Made by a program: the position numbers and the translations under genes
Shown: piece by piece, positions 41,985 to 51,310 of the stretch
Layout of the letters: every line of letters starts with the position of its first letter
How positions within the stretch are numbered: the stretch's first letter is position 1
DNA from: JACVRW01 sp963846505
GTDB lineage: Bacteria > Actinomycetota > Thermoleophilia > Solirubrobacterales > Thermoleophilaceae
Assembly (NCBI GenBank): GCA_963846505.1
Contig: CAWJWD010000001.1
Span: 248,001-312,000, forward strand
Reading direction: 5' to 3'
DNA: 64,000 bases
The notes under the pieces: generated by a model
Seen by the model: the letters and a program-made list of their open reading frames with translations, nothing else
The model's database searches: none
Told to the model about the DNA's origin: nothing

Positions 41985-42269
41985 ATGGCACCCTCCAAGC
42001 TCCTCATCGGCGGCGTCGGCGCGGCGGCCGTGCTCGGCATGCGCGTCGCGCGCTCGCTGCAAGCCCGCGGCCACCGTCCCCCAGCGCCCGCTCCGGCGCT
42101 CGGCGAACCGCCGGCGCCGGAGCCGGCCCAGTCCGCCCAGGTGGACCGGGACGTCAGCGCCGATGACGTCGCCAACCTGCGCGGCGACCTGCGCCGGGAG
42201 CTGGAGCGGCTTGCCGAGGGCGACGTTAAGGCTTCGCGAAGCGGCTTGTCCTCCAGGTCGGCGGGGTAG
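41985..42269 (+). CDS. Small hypothetical protein
   Basis: A 94-residue protein with a short hydrophobic N-terminal segment ('LLIGGVGAAAVLGMRVARSL'), a Pro/Ala-rich linker and a charged helical C-terminus ('DVANLRGDLRRELERLAEGD'). It may be a small membrane-anchored protein. No family recognised. The ORF is plausible by codon use but unsupported by homology; it ends 34 bp before opuCA and overlaps that gene's predicted -10 box. Confidence 0.5.
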   Translation: MAPSKLLIGGVGAAAVLGMRVARSLQARGHRPPAPAPALGEPPAPEPAQSAQVDRDVSADDVANLRGDLRRELERLAEGDVKASRSGLSSRSAG

Positions 42270-42296
42270 AGTCAACACGCCCCCACCCGCGGGGGC
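42267..42296 (+). promoter_or_regulatory. Promoter and leader hairpin of the opuC-type operon
   Basis: TAGAGT (42267-42272) is a likely -10 box. GCCCCC (42279-42284) and GGGGGC (42291-42296) would form a hairpin at the very 5' end of the transcript, just before GTG 42304. Confidence 0.4.
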
Positions 42297-42303
42297 CCTT
42301 CTC

Positions 42304-43497
42304 GTGACCCGCGACGAATCCGCCCAGACACCGGGGCCGTCAGCGCGCCCCGAGGCCGCCACGCTCGAGTTCCGTGCGGCCACCAAGCGCTACCCGGGCC
42401 AGAACGAGCCCGCGGTCGACGCGCTCAGCCTCGAAGTGCCAGCCGGTGAGATCTGCGTCCTGGTCGGCCCGTCGGGCTGCGGCAAGACGACTGCGATGCG
42501 GATGGTCAACCGGATGATCGACATCACCGACGGCGACATCCTGCTCGACGGCCGCAGCGTCAAGGAGCGCAAGCCGGCGGAGCTGCGCCGCGAGATCGGG
42601 TACGCGATCCAGCAGATCGGCCTCTTTCCCCACCTCAGCGTGGCGGACAACATCGCCACCGTGCCGAAGCTGCTCCGCTGGGGCAAGGACCGCATCCGCG
42701 CGCGGGTGGACGAGCTACTGGAGCTGGTCAGCCTCGACCCGCACGAGACGCGCGACCGCTACCCCACCCAGCTCTCCGGCGGGCAGCGCCAGCGCGTCGG
42801 CGTGGCGCGGGCGCTGGCGGTCGATCCGCCGCTGATGCTGATGGACGAGCCCTTCGGCGCGATCGACCCGATCAACCGCGAGCGGCTGCAGAACGAGTTC
42901 CTGCGCCTGCAGCGCGAGATCCGCAAGACGATCGTCTTCGTCACCCACGACATCGACGAGGCGATCAAGATGGGCGACCGCATCGCCGTGCTGCAGAAGG
43001 GCGGCAAGCTCGCGCAGTTTGCCCCGCCGGCCGAGCTGTTGATGTTCCCGCAAGGCCGCTTCGTCGAGGAGTTCGTCGGCGCCGACCGTGCGCTCAAGCG
43101 CCTGGCGCTGCAGCGCGTGCGCGACGTCGACCTCTGGAAGGCACCGCTCGTACGCGTCGGCGAGCCGGCCGCCGAGGCGCGCGCCAAGCTCGCCGGCAGC
43201 GAGGTGCCGTTCCCGCTGTTGATCGACGGCGACGGCAGGCCGGTCGGCTGGCTGTCCGAACGCGGCCTGGCCAGCGAGCGCGTCGAGCAAGAGCTGCGCT
43301 CGGAGCCCAAGCCGCGGATCGAGCTCGACGACGTGCTGCGCGACGCGCTCTCGGACTTGCTCGCCGAGGAGGCCCAATACGCGCCGGTCGTCGACGAGCG
43401 CGGACGGGTCGTCGGCGTCCTCTCCATCGAGATCCTCTCGCATGCGCTGAAGACCGACCCCGAGCAGGTCCCGAGCGGGGCCGACGCCGCGGCGTGA
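42304..43497 (+). CDS. Osmoprotectant ABC transporter ATP-binding protein (OpuCA/ProV type)
   Basis: A 397-residue ATPase of a glycine betaine/choline/proline importer. Walker A 'GPSGCGKTT' (about 54-62), signature 'LSGGQRQR', Walker B 'LMLMDEPFGAID' and switch His in 'FVTHDIDEAIKMG'. The C-terminal 130 residues contain CBS-like sequence ('AQYAPVVDERGRVVGVLSIEILSHAL'), which in OpuA-type proteins senses ionic strength. The start is GTG 42304. The stop overlaps the next gene's GTG. Confidence 0.92.
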   Translation: MTRDESAQTPGPSARPEAATLEFRAATKRYPGQNEPAVDALSLEVPAGEICVLVGPSGCGKTTAMRMVNRMIDITDGDILLDGRSVKERKPAELRREIGYAIQQIGLFPHLSVADNIATVPKLLRWGKDRIRARVDELLELVSLDPHETRDRYPTQLSGGQRQRVGVARALAVDPPLMLMDEPFGAIDPINRERLQNEFLRLQREIRKTIVFVTHDIDEAIKMGDRIAVLQKGGKLAQFAPPAELLMFPQGRFVEEFVGADRALKRLALQRVRDVDLWKAPLVRVGEPAAEARAKLAGSEVPFPLLIDGDGRPVGWLSERGLASERVEQELRSEPKPRIELDDVLRDALSDLLAEEAQYAPVVDERGRVVGVLSIEILSHALKTDPEQVPSGADAAA

Positions 43498-44195
43498 TCG
43501 ATCTCATCGCCCAGCTGCAGCTGCGCGAGCGCGCCGACAGCTGCGTGTCGGACAACGGCTTCTGTCCCGACTGGATCGTCGACAACTACGACCGCTACGT
43601 CGATCCCTTCTTCCAGCACGTGTTCCTGACCGTCGTCTCGGTGGCGATCGGGTTCCTGATCGCGTTCGGGCTGGCGCTCCTGGCCTACCGGCGGCGCTGG
43701 CTGATCAACCCCGTCACGCAGGTCACCGGGATCCTCTACACGATCCCCAGCGTCGCGGCCTTCTTCCTGCTGCTGCCGATCACCGGCCGCGGCAACACCA
43801 CCGCGATCGTCGCGCTGGTCGCCTACGTGCTGCTGATCATCTTCCGCAACGTGCTGACGGGGCTCGACAACGTCCCCGACGAGACCAAGGACGCCGGGCG
43901 CGGCATGGGCCTGACCGACAGCCAGTTGCTCTGGCGCGTCGAGGTGCCGCTCGCGCTCCCGGAGATCATGGCTGGGCTGCGCATCGCGACCACCACGACG
44001 GTCGGCCTCGCCACGCTCGTCTTCTTCGCCGGCGCCGGGGGACTCGGCGAGCAGATCTTCGCCGACATCAACTTCAAGTCGAACGTGATCGTGGCCGGCG
44101 GGCTGGCCGTGCTGCTGGCGGCCGTGCTCGATCTGCTGATCTTGCTCGTGCAGCGCCTGATCACCCCCTGGACGCGGGCGGTGGCGGCGCGATGA
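43494..44195 (+). CDS. Osmoprotectant ABC transporter permease (OpuCB/ProW type)
   Basis: A 233-residue permease with about five to six membrane helices (starting near 43) and the conserved cytoplasmic coupling segment 'DETKDAGRGMGLTDSQLLWRVEVPLALP'. 'ILYTIPSVAAFFLLLP' is characteristic of OpuC-type permeases. The N-terminal 40 residues with two Cys precede the first helix. GTG 43494 overlaps the ATPase stop, and the gene's own stop overlaps the next ATG. Confidence 0.92.
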   Translation: MIDLIAQLQLRERADSCVSDNGFCPDWIVDNYDRYVDPFFQHVFLTVVSVAIGFLIAFGLALLAYRRRWLINPVTQVTGILYTIPSVAAFFLLLPITGRGNTTAIVALVAYVLLIIFRNVLTGLDNVPDETKDAGRGMGLTDSQLLWRVEVPLALPEIMAGLRIATTTTVGLATLVFFAGAGGLGEQIFADINFKSNVIVAGGLAVLLAAVLDLLILLVQRLITPWTRAVAAR

Positions 44196-44953
44196 CCACC
44201 ACCTTCGCCTTCCTGGGCGACTTCGGCAACGCAATCAGCTTCATCTTCACCGAGCGCGAGTCGCCGGCCGGCGGCACGCAGGTCGGCGGCCTCGGCGAGC
44301 TGTGGGAGCTGATGTGGCCGCACCTTCAGCTGTCCTTCGCCGCGATGGCGATCGCCTGCGCGATCTCGATCTCACTCGGGCTCTGGCTCGGGCACATCGG
44401 CAAGGGTGGCTTCCTCGCCATCAACGCCTCGAACGTCGGCCGCGCCGTGCCGAGCCTGGCCCTGATCGCGTTCTTCGTCGCCTACCTCGGCGTCGGCTTC
44501 ACCAACCTCACGCTCGCGCTCGTGCTGCTCGCGATCCCACCGATCCTCACGAATGCCTACACCGGCGTGCGCCAGGTCGACCGCGACACCGTCGACGCCG
44601 CGCGCGGCATGGGCATGACGGGCCTCGAGATCGTGCGCAAGGTCGAGTGGCCGCTGGCGCTGCCGCTGATCTTCGGCGGCATCCGCATCTCGGCCGTCAA
44701 CGTGGTCGCCACCGCGACGATCGCCCCGCTCGCGGGCGTCACCACGCTCGGCGACCCGATCATCAACGTCAACACGTACGGAGACGAGGGCAGGCTCGCC
44801 GCGGCGATCGTCGTGGCACTGCTCGCCGTCCTGACGGAGGTCTCGCTGGGCGCCCTGCAACGGGCAGTCACCCCGCGTGGCCTGAAGCTGGAAGCCGGTG
44901 GCACTGCCCGCCGGTCGCTGTTTCCGATCAAGAGAAGGGAAGTCACACCATGA
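44192..44953 (+). CDS. Osmoprotectant ABC transporter permease (OpuCD type)
   Basis: The second, 253-residue permease of the importer. Coupling motif 'DTVDAARGMGMTGLEIVRKVEWPLALP', 'AVPSLALIAFFVAYLGVGF' and 'ATATIAPLAGVTTLGDPI' are typical. About six helices. It starts at ATG 44192 (4-nt overlap) and ends overlapping the binding-protein ATG (ATGA). Two different permeases plus one ATPase and one lipoprotein is the OpuC/OpuB layout. Confidence 0.92.
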   Translation: MTTTFAFLGDFGNAISFIFTERESPAGGTQVGGLGELWELMWPHLQLSFAAMAIACAISISLGLWLGHIGKGGFLAINASNVGRAVPSLALIAFFVAYLGVGFTNLTLALVLLAIPPILTNAYTGVRQVDRDTVDAARGMGMTGLEIVRKVEWPLALPLIFGGIRISAVNVVATATIAPLAGVTTLGDPIINVNTYGDEGRLAAAIVVALLAVLTEVSLGALQRAVTPRGLKLEAGGTARRSLFPIKRREVTP

Positions 44954-45933
44954 GGACCCCCCGCTGGCCAGCTCTGCTGATCCTCGTGTTGATCGCATTC
45001 GCCATCGGCGCGTGCGGCGACGATGACGACAGTGGCGACAGTGGCTCGTCGAACAGCTCCGGCAGCGAGTCGGCGATCCAGGAGAACGCCGACAACGCCT
45101 CGACGTCGATCACCGTCGGCTCGAAGAACTTCACCGAGCAGAAGGTGCTCGGTGAGATCTACGCCCAGGCGCTCGCCGCCGCCGGCTACAAAGTCAAGAC
45201 CGAGCTCAACCTCGGCGACGAGAAGACGGCGCTGAAGGCCGTCAAGAGCGGCGAGATCGACGCCTATCCGGAGTACACCGGCACCGCCCTGCTGTCGTTC
45301 TTCGGCGTCGAGGCGGACGCACTGCCCAAGGATCCCGCCAAGGCCTACGACCAGGCCAAGGCCGGCTTCGCCAAGCAGGACCTGACCGCACTGCCGCCGA
45401 CCCCGTTCACGAGCTCGAACGAGGTCGCCGTGACGCAGGAGACCGCCGACAAGTACGACCTGAAGACGATCTCCGACCTGAAGCCGGTGGCCGACAAGCT
45501 GACGCTCTACGGCTCGCCCGAGTGCCGCCAGCGGCTGGACTGCCTGCTCGGCCTCGAGCAGGTCTACGGGCTCGACTTCGAGAAGTTCGTGCCGGTCGAC
45601 ATCGCCCTGCGCCACGAGGTCCTGACCAAGGGCCAGGCCGACGTCTCGATCGTGTTCACGACCGACCCGCAGATCAAGCGCGAGAAGTTCGTGCTGCTCG
45701 AGGACGACAAGGACATGTTCCCGCCCTACAACTCGACGCTGGTCGTGCGCGACCAGACGATCGAGCAGGCCGGGCCGGACCTGGAGAAGGTCGTCGGCCA
45801 GGTCAACGAGGGCCTCACCGACGAGGCGATGCAGGAGCTCAACGCTCGCGTCGACCTCGACAAGGAGACGCCGAAGGCCGTCGCCCAGCAGTACCTGCAG
45901 GAGACGGGCCTCGTCGACGGCGGCAGCAACTAG
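44950..45933 (+). CDS. Osmoprotectant-binding lipoprotein (OpuCC type)
   Basis: A 327-residue lipoprotein: signal 'PALLILVLIAFAIGAC' with lipobox Cys22, then an acidic Ser/Asp linker. 'ITVGSKNFTEQKVLGEIYAQAL' and 'AYPEYTGTALLSFFG' are hallmark OpuC-family substrate-binding sequences (quaternary amines such as choline, carnitine or betaine). Two Cys in 'CRQRLDCLLG' may form a disulfide. The last gene of the operon; a 13-bp inverted repeat follows it by 18 bp. Confidence 0.93.
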   Translation: MRTPRWPALLILVLIAFAIGACGDDDDSGDSGSSNSSGSESAIQENADNASTSITVGSKNFTEQKVLGEIYAQALAAAGYKVKTELNLGDEKTALKAVKSGEIDAYPEYTGTALLSFFGVEADALPKDPAKAYDQAKAGFAKQDLTALPPTPFTSSNEVAVTQETADKYDLKTISDLKPVADKLTLYGSPECRQRLDCLLGLEQVYGLDFEKFVPVDIALRHEVLTKGQADVSIVFTTDPQIKREKFVLLEDDKDMFPPYNSTLVVRDQTIEQAGPDLEKVVGQVNEGLTDEAMQELNARVDLDKETPKAVAQQYLQETGLVDGGSN

Positions 45934-45950
45934 CCGCCAGCGGTATCGCC

Positions 45951-45976
45951 GAGCATGCCCGCACTAGTCTGCGGGC

Positions 45977-45982
<6 letters not shown>
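45951..45982 (+). promoter_or_regulatory. 13-bp inverted repeat containing the mtnA -10 box and start codon
   Basis: GAGCATGCCCGCA (45951-45963) and TGCGGGCATGCTC (45970-45982) are exact complements around CTAGTC. TAGTCT (45965-45970) lies six bases before ATG 45977, which is inside the right arm. It may be a transcription terminator for the ABC operon, an operator over a leaderless mtnA promoter, or both. Confidence 0.55.
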
Positions 45983-46938
<956 letters not shown>

Positions 46939-46942
<4 letters not shown>

Positions 46943-47580
46943 GTGCTGGCTGCACCGAGTGCTTGGGCCGGCCACACCGGACGGAGACCACCGTGCCGAC
47001 TGATCTCCGTCAGCAGATCGTCGACGCCGGCCGCGCGATGCTCGCCGCCGGCCTCGTCGCGGGCACCTCGGGCAACGTCAGCGCACGCGAGGGCGACTCG
47101 ATCCTGATCACGCCGAGCGCGGTGCCCTACGACGAGATCGGGCCGCGAGACCTGATCAGGCTCTCGCTCGCCGGCGAGGTCCTGGAGGGCGGCGGCGAGC
47201 CGTCGAGCGAGCGACGGGTGCACCTCGCCCTCTACGCCACGCGACCCGACGCCGGCGCGATCGCCCACACGCACAGCGTCCACGCGACCGCCTGGAGCTT
47301 CCTCGGCGAGCCGCTCGACCTCGACACCGAGGAGCTGCTCACTGCAGCCGGCGGTTCGGTGCGCTGCGCCGAGCACGGGGAGTCCGGCTCGGACGAGCTC
47401 GCGGCGATCGTGCTCGCGGCCTGTGCCGGCCGCCGTGCCGTGCTCATGGCCCGCCACGGGGTGGTCGCGCTGGGCGAGAGCCCGGCGCAGGCGCTCGACG
47501 TCTGCGCGGTGGTGGAACGCCAAGCCGAGATCGCCTGGCTGCTGCGCAACGCGGGCGTGTCGGGACGAGGGCGCTCGTGA
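46939..47580 (+). CDS. Class II aldolase family protein
   Basis: A 213-residue (or 195 from GTG 46993, which has GGAG upstream) zinc aldolase of the FucA/AraD family. Predicted metal ligands and base: E91 ('SSERRVH'), H110 and H112 ('AHTHSVHATAW'), H173 ('ARHGVVALG'). With mtnA it could be MtnB dehydratase or, as in the DHAP shunt, an aldolase splitting 5-deoxyribulose or 5-methylthioribulose 1-phosphate into DHAP and an aldehyde. The second fits better because no other mtn gene (MtnC, MtnD, MtnK) is near. Start uncertain. Confidence 0.85.
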
Positions 47581-47629
47581 CGTCCCGCCCGGGTCGTGCC
47601 ACGGCTACGCCTACGCGCGAGGTTCTCCC

Positions 47630-48580
47630 ATGAGCGCGGACGCCGACGCCCTGCTCGCCGCGACGCGGCGACCGCTCGTGATCGGGATCGGCGGCGGCGG
47701 TGACGTCGTCGGCGCGCTCGCGACGGCCGAGGCCTGCCGGCAGCAGACCGGCGCCGAGCCCGTCGTCGGCGGCGTGAGCTGGGAGCGACGTCCGATCGAC
47801 CCCCAGCCCGGCCCGCGCGCCGAGGCCGAGATCGCGGACGCACGCCCGCTCGGCGAGGGCGTGCTCGCCTGCCGGCCCGAGACCCGCATCGCCGCCAGCA
47901 GCGTGCGCTTCGCCGAGTCGCGCATGGCCGAGCTGCTCGGCGAGGAGACCGTCCTCGTCGACGTCAACCGTGGTCCCGCCACGCTCGCCGGCGGCCTGCG
48001 CGAGGCGATGGCCGCGCTCGACTGCGACCTGCTGGTGCTGATCGACGTCGGCGGCGACGTGCTCGGCCACGGCCACGAGCAGAGCCTCGCCAGCCCGCTC
48101 TGCGACGCGGTCCTGCTGGCTGCCGGAGCGTTGCTGCAGGCCGAATCGCGGCCGGCGCCGGCGCTCGCCGGCATCTTCGGCATCGGCTGCGACGGCGAGT
48201 TGACGCCGGCCGAGGTGCTGGAACGGCTTGCGGAGGTCGCCGCCGCCGGGGGCCTGGCCGGCGCGCGTGGTCTGACGCCGTCCGTAGCGGCGCGGCTCGA
48301 CGAGGCGGTCGCCGCGATCCCGACCGAGGCGAGCGCGCAGGCGCTGCGTTGCTTTCGGGGCGAGCTGGGACCGGTGCCGATCCGCGACGGCGTGCGCTCG
48401 GTGGAGCTGTCGCCGCTCGGCGCCGGGACCTTCTTCTTCGACCCGAGCGTCGCCGTCGAGTCCGCGGCGCGGCTTGCCCACGCCGTCAAGGACGCAGCCG
48501 ACCTCGAGCAGGCGAACGAGATCCTGCGCGCACGCGGCGTGCGCACCGAGCTGGACTACGAGCGAGCCCGCGCAGAGTAG
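47630..48580 (+). CDS. DUF1152 family protein
   Basis: A 316-residue protein of the DUF1152 family, function unknown, previously noted mainly in archaea. The N-terminal 'PLVIGIGGGGDVVGALATAEAC' is the family hallmark, a Gly-rich nucleotide-binding-like loop, followed by 'VVGGVSWERRPIDPQPGP', 'LVDVNRGPATLAGGL', 'LVLIDVGGDVLGHGHEQSL' and 'FGIGCDGELTPAEVL'. Acidic loops suggest metal-dependent chemistry on a phosphorylated or nucleoside-like substrate, but this is inference. ATG 47630 is 50 bp after the aldolase on the same strand, suggesting a shared transcript with mtnA. Confidence 0.8.
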   Translation: MSADADALLAATRRPLVIGIGGGGDVVGALATAEACRQQTGAEPVVGGVSWERRPIDPQPGPRAEAEIADARPLGEGVLACRPETRIAASSVRFAESRMAELLGEETVLVDVNRGPATLAGGLREAMAALDCDLLVLIDVGGDVLGHGHEQSLASPLCDAVLLAAGALLQAESRPAPALAGIFGIGCDGELTPAEVLERLAEVAAAGGLAGARGLTPSVAARLDEAVAAIPTEASAQALRCFRGELGPVPIRDGVRSVELSPLGAGTFFFDPSVAVESAARLAHAVKDAADLEQANEILRARGVRTELDYERARAE

Positions 48581-48651
48581 GTATGTATGATGCAACTCTG
48601 TTGTGATGAACCGCACACAAAGCGCCGCCCGAACCCGTCAGGCTGGATGAG

Positions 48652-49161
48652 ATGCTGGCGCAGCTCCCCGACGGTCATCCAGTCCTGATCCGGCCGATCC
48701 GCCCGGACGACAAGGGCATGCTGGCGGACGGCCTGCGACACCTGTCCGAGACCAGCGTGCAGCGCCGCTTCCTCTCCCCCAAGCCGCGCCTCTCCCGTTC
48801 GGAGCTGCGCTACCTGACGGAGGTCGACGGCGAGAACCACGTCGCGCTCGTCGCGGAGTACCCGGGCGAACCGGTGCGACGGCTGATCGCGGTCGCGCGC
48901 TTCGTGCGCTTGCCCGACGACCCCGTTGCGGCCGAGGTCGCCATCGTCGTCGGCGACGACTGGCAGGGCCGCGGACTCGGATCGCTGCTCGCCGAGCAGC
49001 TGGCCACGATCGCGCGCGTCAACGGCATCGAGCGCTTCACCGCCACGATGGCCAGCGACAACGAACCCGCCCATCGCCTGCTGCGCAAGCTCACCCGCGA
49101 GCTGCACGCCCAACGCAGCGGGGACGGCGTGGACGACTTCTCGCTGCAGCTCGTCGCCTGA
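48652..49161 (+). CDS. GNAT-family N-acetyltransferase
   Basis: A 169-residue acetyl-CoA-dependent acetyltransferase. 'VLIRPIRPDDKGMLADGLRHLSETSVQRRFL' is a typical beginning of protein-lysine acetyltransferase-like members, and motif A is 'DDWQGRGLGSLLAEQL' with the pyrophosphate-binding turn. The product is probably a protein or small-amine acetylase; the substrate cannot be inferred. Confidence 0.88.
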   Translation: MLAQLPDGHPVLIRPIRPDDKGMLADGLRHLSETSVQRRFLSPKPRLSRSELRYLTEVDGENHVALVAEYPGEPVRRLIAVARFVRLPDDPVAAEVAIVVGDDWQGRGLGSLLAEQLATIARVNGIERFTATMASDNEPAHRLLRKLTRELHAQRSGDGVDDFSLQLVA

Positions 49162-49219
49162 CACGCGACCACCGCAGTTGGGCCACCTTTCAAGAATTTC
49201 CCATTGCTCAAGCGATTGC

Positions 49220-49234
49220 GGATACTCTGTATCC
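49220..49234 (+). promoter_or_regulatory. Dyad over the -10 box of the glycosyltransferase gene
   Basis: GGATAC (49220-49225) and GTATCC (49229-49234) flank TCT. The overlapping TACTCT (49223-49228) lies seven bases before GTG 49236 with no Shine-Dalgarno. Confidence 0.4.
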
Positions 49235-49235
49235 G

Positions 49236-50255
49236 GTGCGCCTGGGAACGATCTGGGGCCAGACCTGGGGTGCGAGCTACCGCGTCCTCGGTCCGATGCA
49301 GGAGATGGAACGCCGCGGCCACGACGTCGTCTGGGCCTCCGAGTCGGGAGAGATCGACGAACGCAGCCTTGCGGGCTGCGACCTCGTCCACGTCTATCAG
49401 CACGCCGATCCGGACGTTCAGGCCCTCTTGAGTGCGCTCGCGCACGCGGGCAGCGCGATCACCTGGGACAACGACGTGGACATAACGTCGCTGCCCGAGG
49501 AGTCTCCCGCCTACAAGCAGCTAGGCGGCCTCGCCGGGCGCGACCTCTATGGACAGCAGATGAGGACCGCCAAGCTCGCGCAGACGGTCACCACGACGAA
49601 CGACCATCTGGCACGCAGATACCGCGGAGCCGGCCTCTCGCACGTGGAGGTGGTGGAGAACCACCTCCTCGCACATCACTTGACGCAGCCCCGCCATCAC
49701 GACGGGATCGTCATCGGCTGGGTGGCGGCACTCGAGCACCGCGCCGACGCCGCTCGCATCCCGATCGCCGAGGCACTGCGCCGGCTGCAGGCCGAATACC
49801 CGGAGGTGCACGTCGAGTGCATCGGGGTCAACCTCGGCCTGCGCGAGCGCTATCGCCACGACGAGTACGTCTCCTTCGACGAGCTTCCGGCCCGAATCGC
49901 CGGCTTCGACGTCGGCATCGCCCCGCTGGCGGACATTCCCTTCAATCGCTCGCGCTCCGACATCAAGCTCAAGGAGTACGCGGCCGCCGGGATACCCTGG
50001 CTGGCGTCGCCCGTCGGCCCCTACGCCGACCTAGGCGTCGAGCAAGGCGGGCGCCTGGTGCCCGACGGCGAGTGGTTCGAGGCTCTGCGCTGGATGGTCG
50101 TCAAGCGCACACTGCGCGAGCAACTCGCGCAGAATGCCGCCGACTGGGCGAAGCGCAAGACGATTCGCAGCGCCGTGTTGCAGTGGGAGGGCCTCTTCAC
50201 CGAGAGCATCCGCCTCCGCCAGGCCGCGGACGGGTCGCGGGCACACGTGCGCTAG
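49236..50255 (+). CDS. GT4-like glycosyltransferase
   Basis: A 339-residue GT-B-type glycosyltransferase. The donor-binding signature 'FNRSRSDIKLKEYAAAGIPWLASPVGPY' resembles the E-x7-E region of GT4 enzymes, and the N-terminal 'WGASYRVLGPMQEMERRGHDVVW' fits the acceptor domain. There is no signal or membrane helix. The acceptor is unknown; the cluster context is not a polysaccharide locus. The stop shares CTAG with the convergent korB stop. Confidence 0.82.
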   Translation: MRLGTIWGQTWGASYRVLGPMQEMERRGHDVVWASESGEIDERSLAGCDLVHVYQHADPDVQALLSALAHAGSAITWDNDVDITSLPEESPAYKQLGGLAGRDLYGQQMRTAKLAQTVTTTNDHLARRYRGAGLSHVEVVENHLLAHHLTQPRHHDGIVIGWVAALEHRADAARIPIAEALRRLQAEYPEVHVECIGVNLGLRERYRHDEYVSFDELPARIAGFDVGIAPLADIPFNRSRSDIKLKEYAAAGIPWLASPVGPYADLGVEQGGRLVPDGEWFEALRWMVVKRTLREQLAQNAADWAKRKTIRSAVLQWEGLFTESIRLRQAADGSRAHVR

Positions 50256-51310
50256 GAGACGGTCCAGGTGTCCCCGGAGTGCAGCAGCTGCTCGAGCTGC
50301 TCGGTGCCCAGCTCGGAGCGCGTCTGCTCCAGCTCCTGGGCCAGCGCGGCGCCGTAGAGCGGTCGCTCGACGGCGCGGAAGACGCCGATCGGCGTCGGCC
50401 CGGTGGGACGCTGGGCGAGGTGGGCGAGCTCGAAGGCGAGGCTGGGGTCGGGGCGGTGCGCGTCGTGGACGAGCAGAGCGTCCTCGCCGGCGTCGGCCAC
50501 CTGCACCAGCTCCAGGCGTCCGTCCGCACCGCGTGCCACCCCGCGCTCGCCCTCGGCGCCGAAGCGGATCGGCTGCCCGTGCTCGAGGCGGATCTGGTTG
50601 AGCTCCTTCTGGCCCTTGGCCCGCACCGCGTCGAAGGCGCCGTCGTTGAAGACGTTGCAGTTCTGGTAGATCTCGACGAAGGCCGTGCCCTGATGGGCCG
50701 CGGCGGCGCGCAGGGTCTCGGCGACGTGGGCCTTGTCGGTGTCGACGGTGCGCGCCACGAACGAGGCCTCGGCGCCGAGCGCCAGCGAGACCGGGTTGAA
50801 CGGGTGGTCCTGGGAGCCGAACGGCGTCGACTTGGTGACCTTGCCCTCCTCGCTCGTCGGCGAGTACTGGCCCTTGGTGAGGCCGTAGATCTGGTTGTTG
50901 AAGAGCAGGATCTTCAACGGCACGTTGCGGCGCAGCGCGTGGATCAGGTGGTTGCCGCCGATCGAGAGCGCGTCGCCGTCGCCGCTGACCACCCACACCG
51001 AGAGGTCCGGGTTCGCCGCCGCCACGCCCGTCGCCAGCGCCGGCGCGCGGCCGTGGATGCCGTGCATCCCATAGGTGTCCATGTAGTAGACGAAGCGGCC
51101 GGCGCAGCCGATGCCGGTCACGAACACGATCTTGTCCGGCGGGATGCCCAGCTCGGGCATGAAGCCCTGGACCGAGGCGAGGATCGCGTAGTCGCCGCAG
51201 CCCGGGCACCAGCGCGTCTCCTGGTCGGAGGAGAAGTCGGCCTTGGTCAGCTTCAGCACGTCGCCGCCGTTGGCGTGCACGTGCCCGTTGGAACCGTCGG
51301 CCGGGCTCAT
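50252..51310 (-). CDS. korB: 2-oxoacid:ferredoxin oxidoreductase, beta subunit (KorB)
   Basis: A 352-residue TPP-binding subunit. [4Fe-4S] Cys residues in 'WCPGCGDYA' (C35, C38) and 'GIGCAGR' (C69), plus a later Cys ('IYQNCNVF'). TPP/Mg site: 'VVSGDGDALSIGGNHLIHALRRN' and 'LLFNNQIYGLTKGQYSPTS'. Probably 2-oxoglutarate:ferredoxin oxidoreductase like the O2-tolerant actinobacterial KorAB. ATG 51310 overlaps the alpha-subunit stop by 4 nt. A C-terminal extension of about 60 residues is variable. Confidence 0.92.
   Translation of the reverse strand: MSPADGSNGHVHANGGDVLKLTKADFSSDQETRWCPGCGDYAILASVQGFMPELGIPPDKIVFVTGIGCAGRFVYYMDTYGMHGIHGRAPALATGVAAANPDLSVWVVSGDGDALSIGGNHLIHALRRNVPLKILLFNNQIYGLTKGQYSPTSEEGKVTKSTPFGSQDHPFNPVSLALGAEASFVARTVDTDKAHVAETLRAAAAHQGTAFVEIYQNCNVFNDGAFDAVRAKGQKELNQIRLEHGQPIRFGAEGERGVARGADGRLELVQVADAGEDALLVHDAHRPDPSLAFELAHLAQRPTGPTPIGVFRAVERPLYGAALAQELEQTRSELGTEQLEQLLHSGDTWTVS

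Noticed and set aside
45934..45976. SAM riboswitch before mtnA
   Set aside because: The gap is only 43 bp and holds a simple hairpin, too short for any known SAM riboswitch class.
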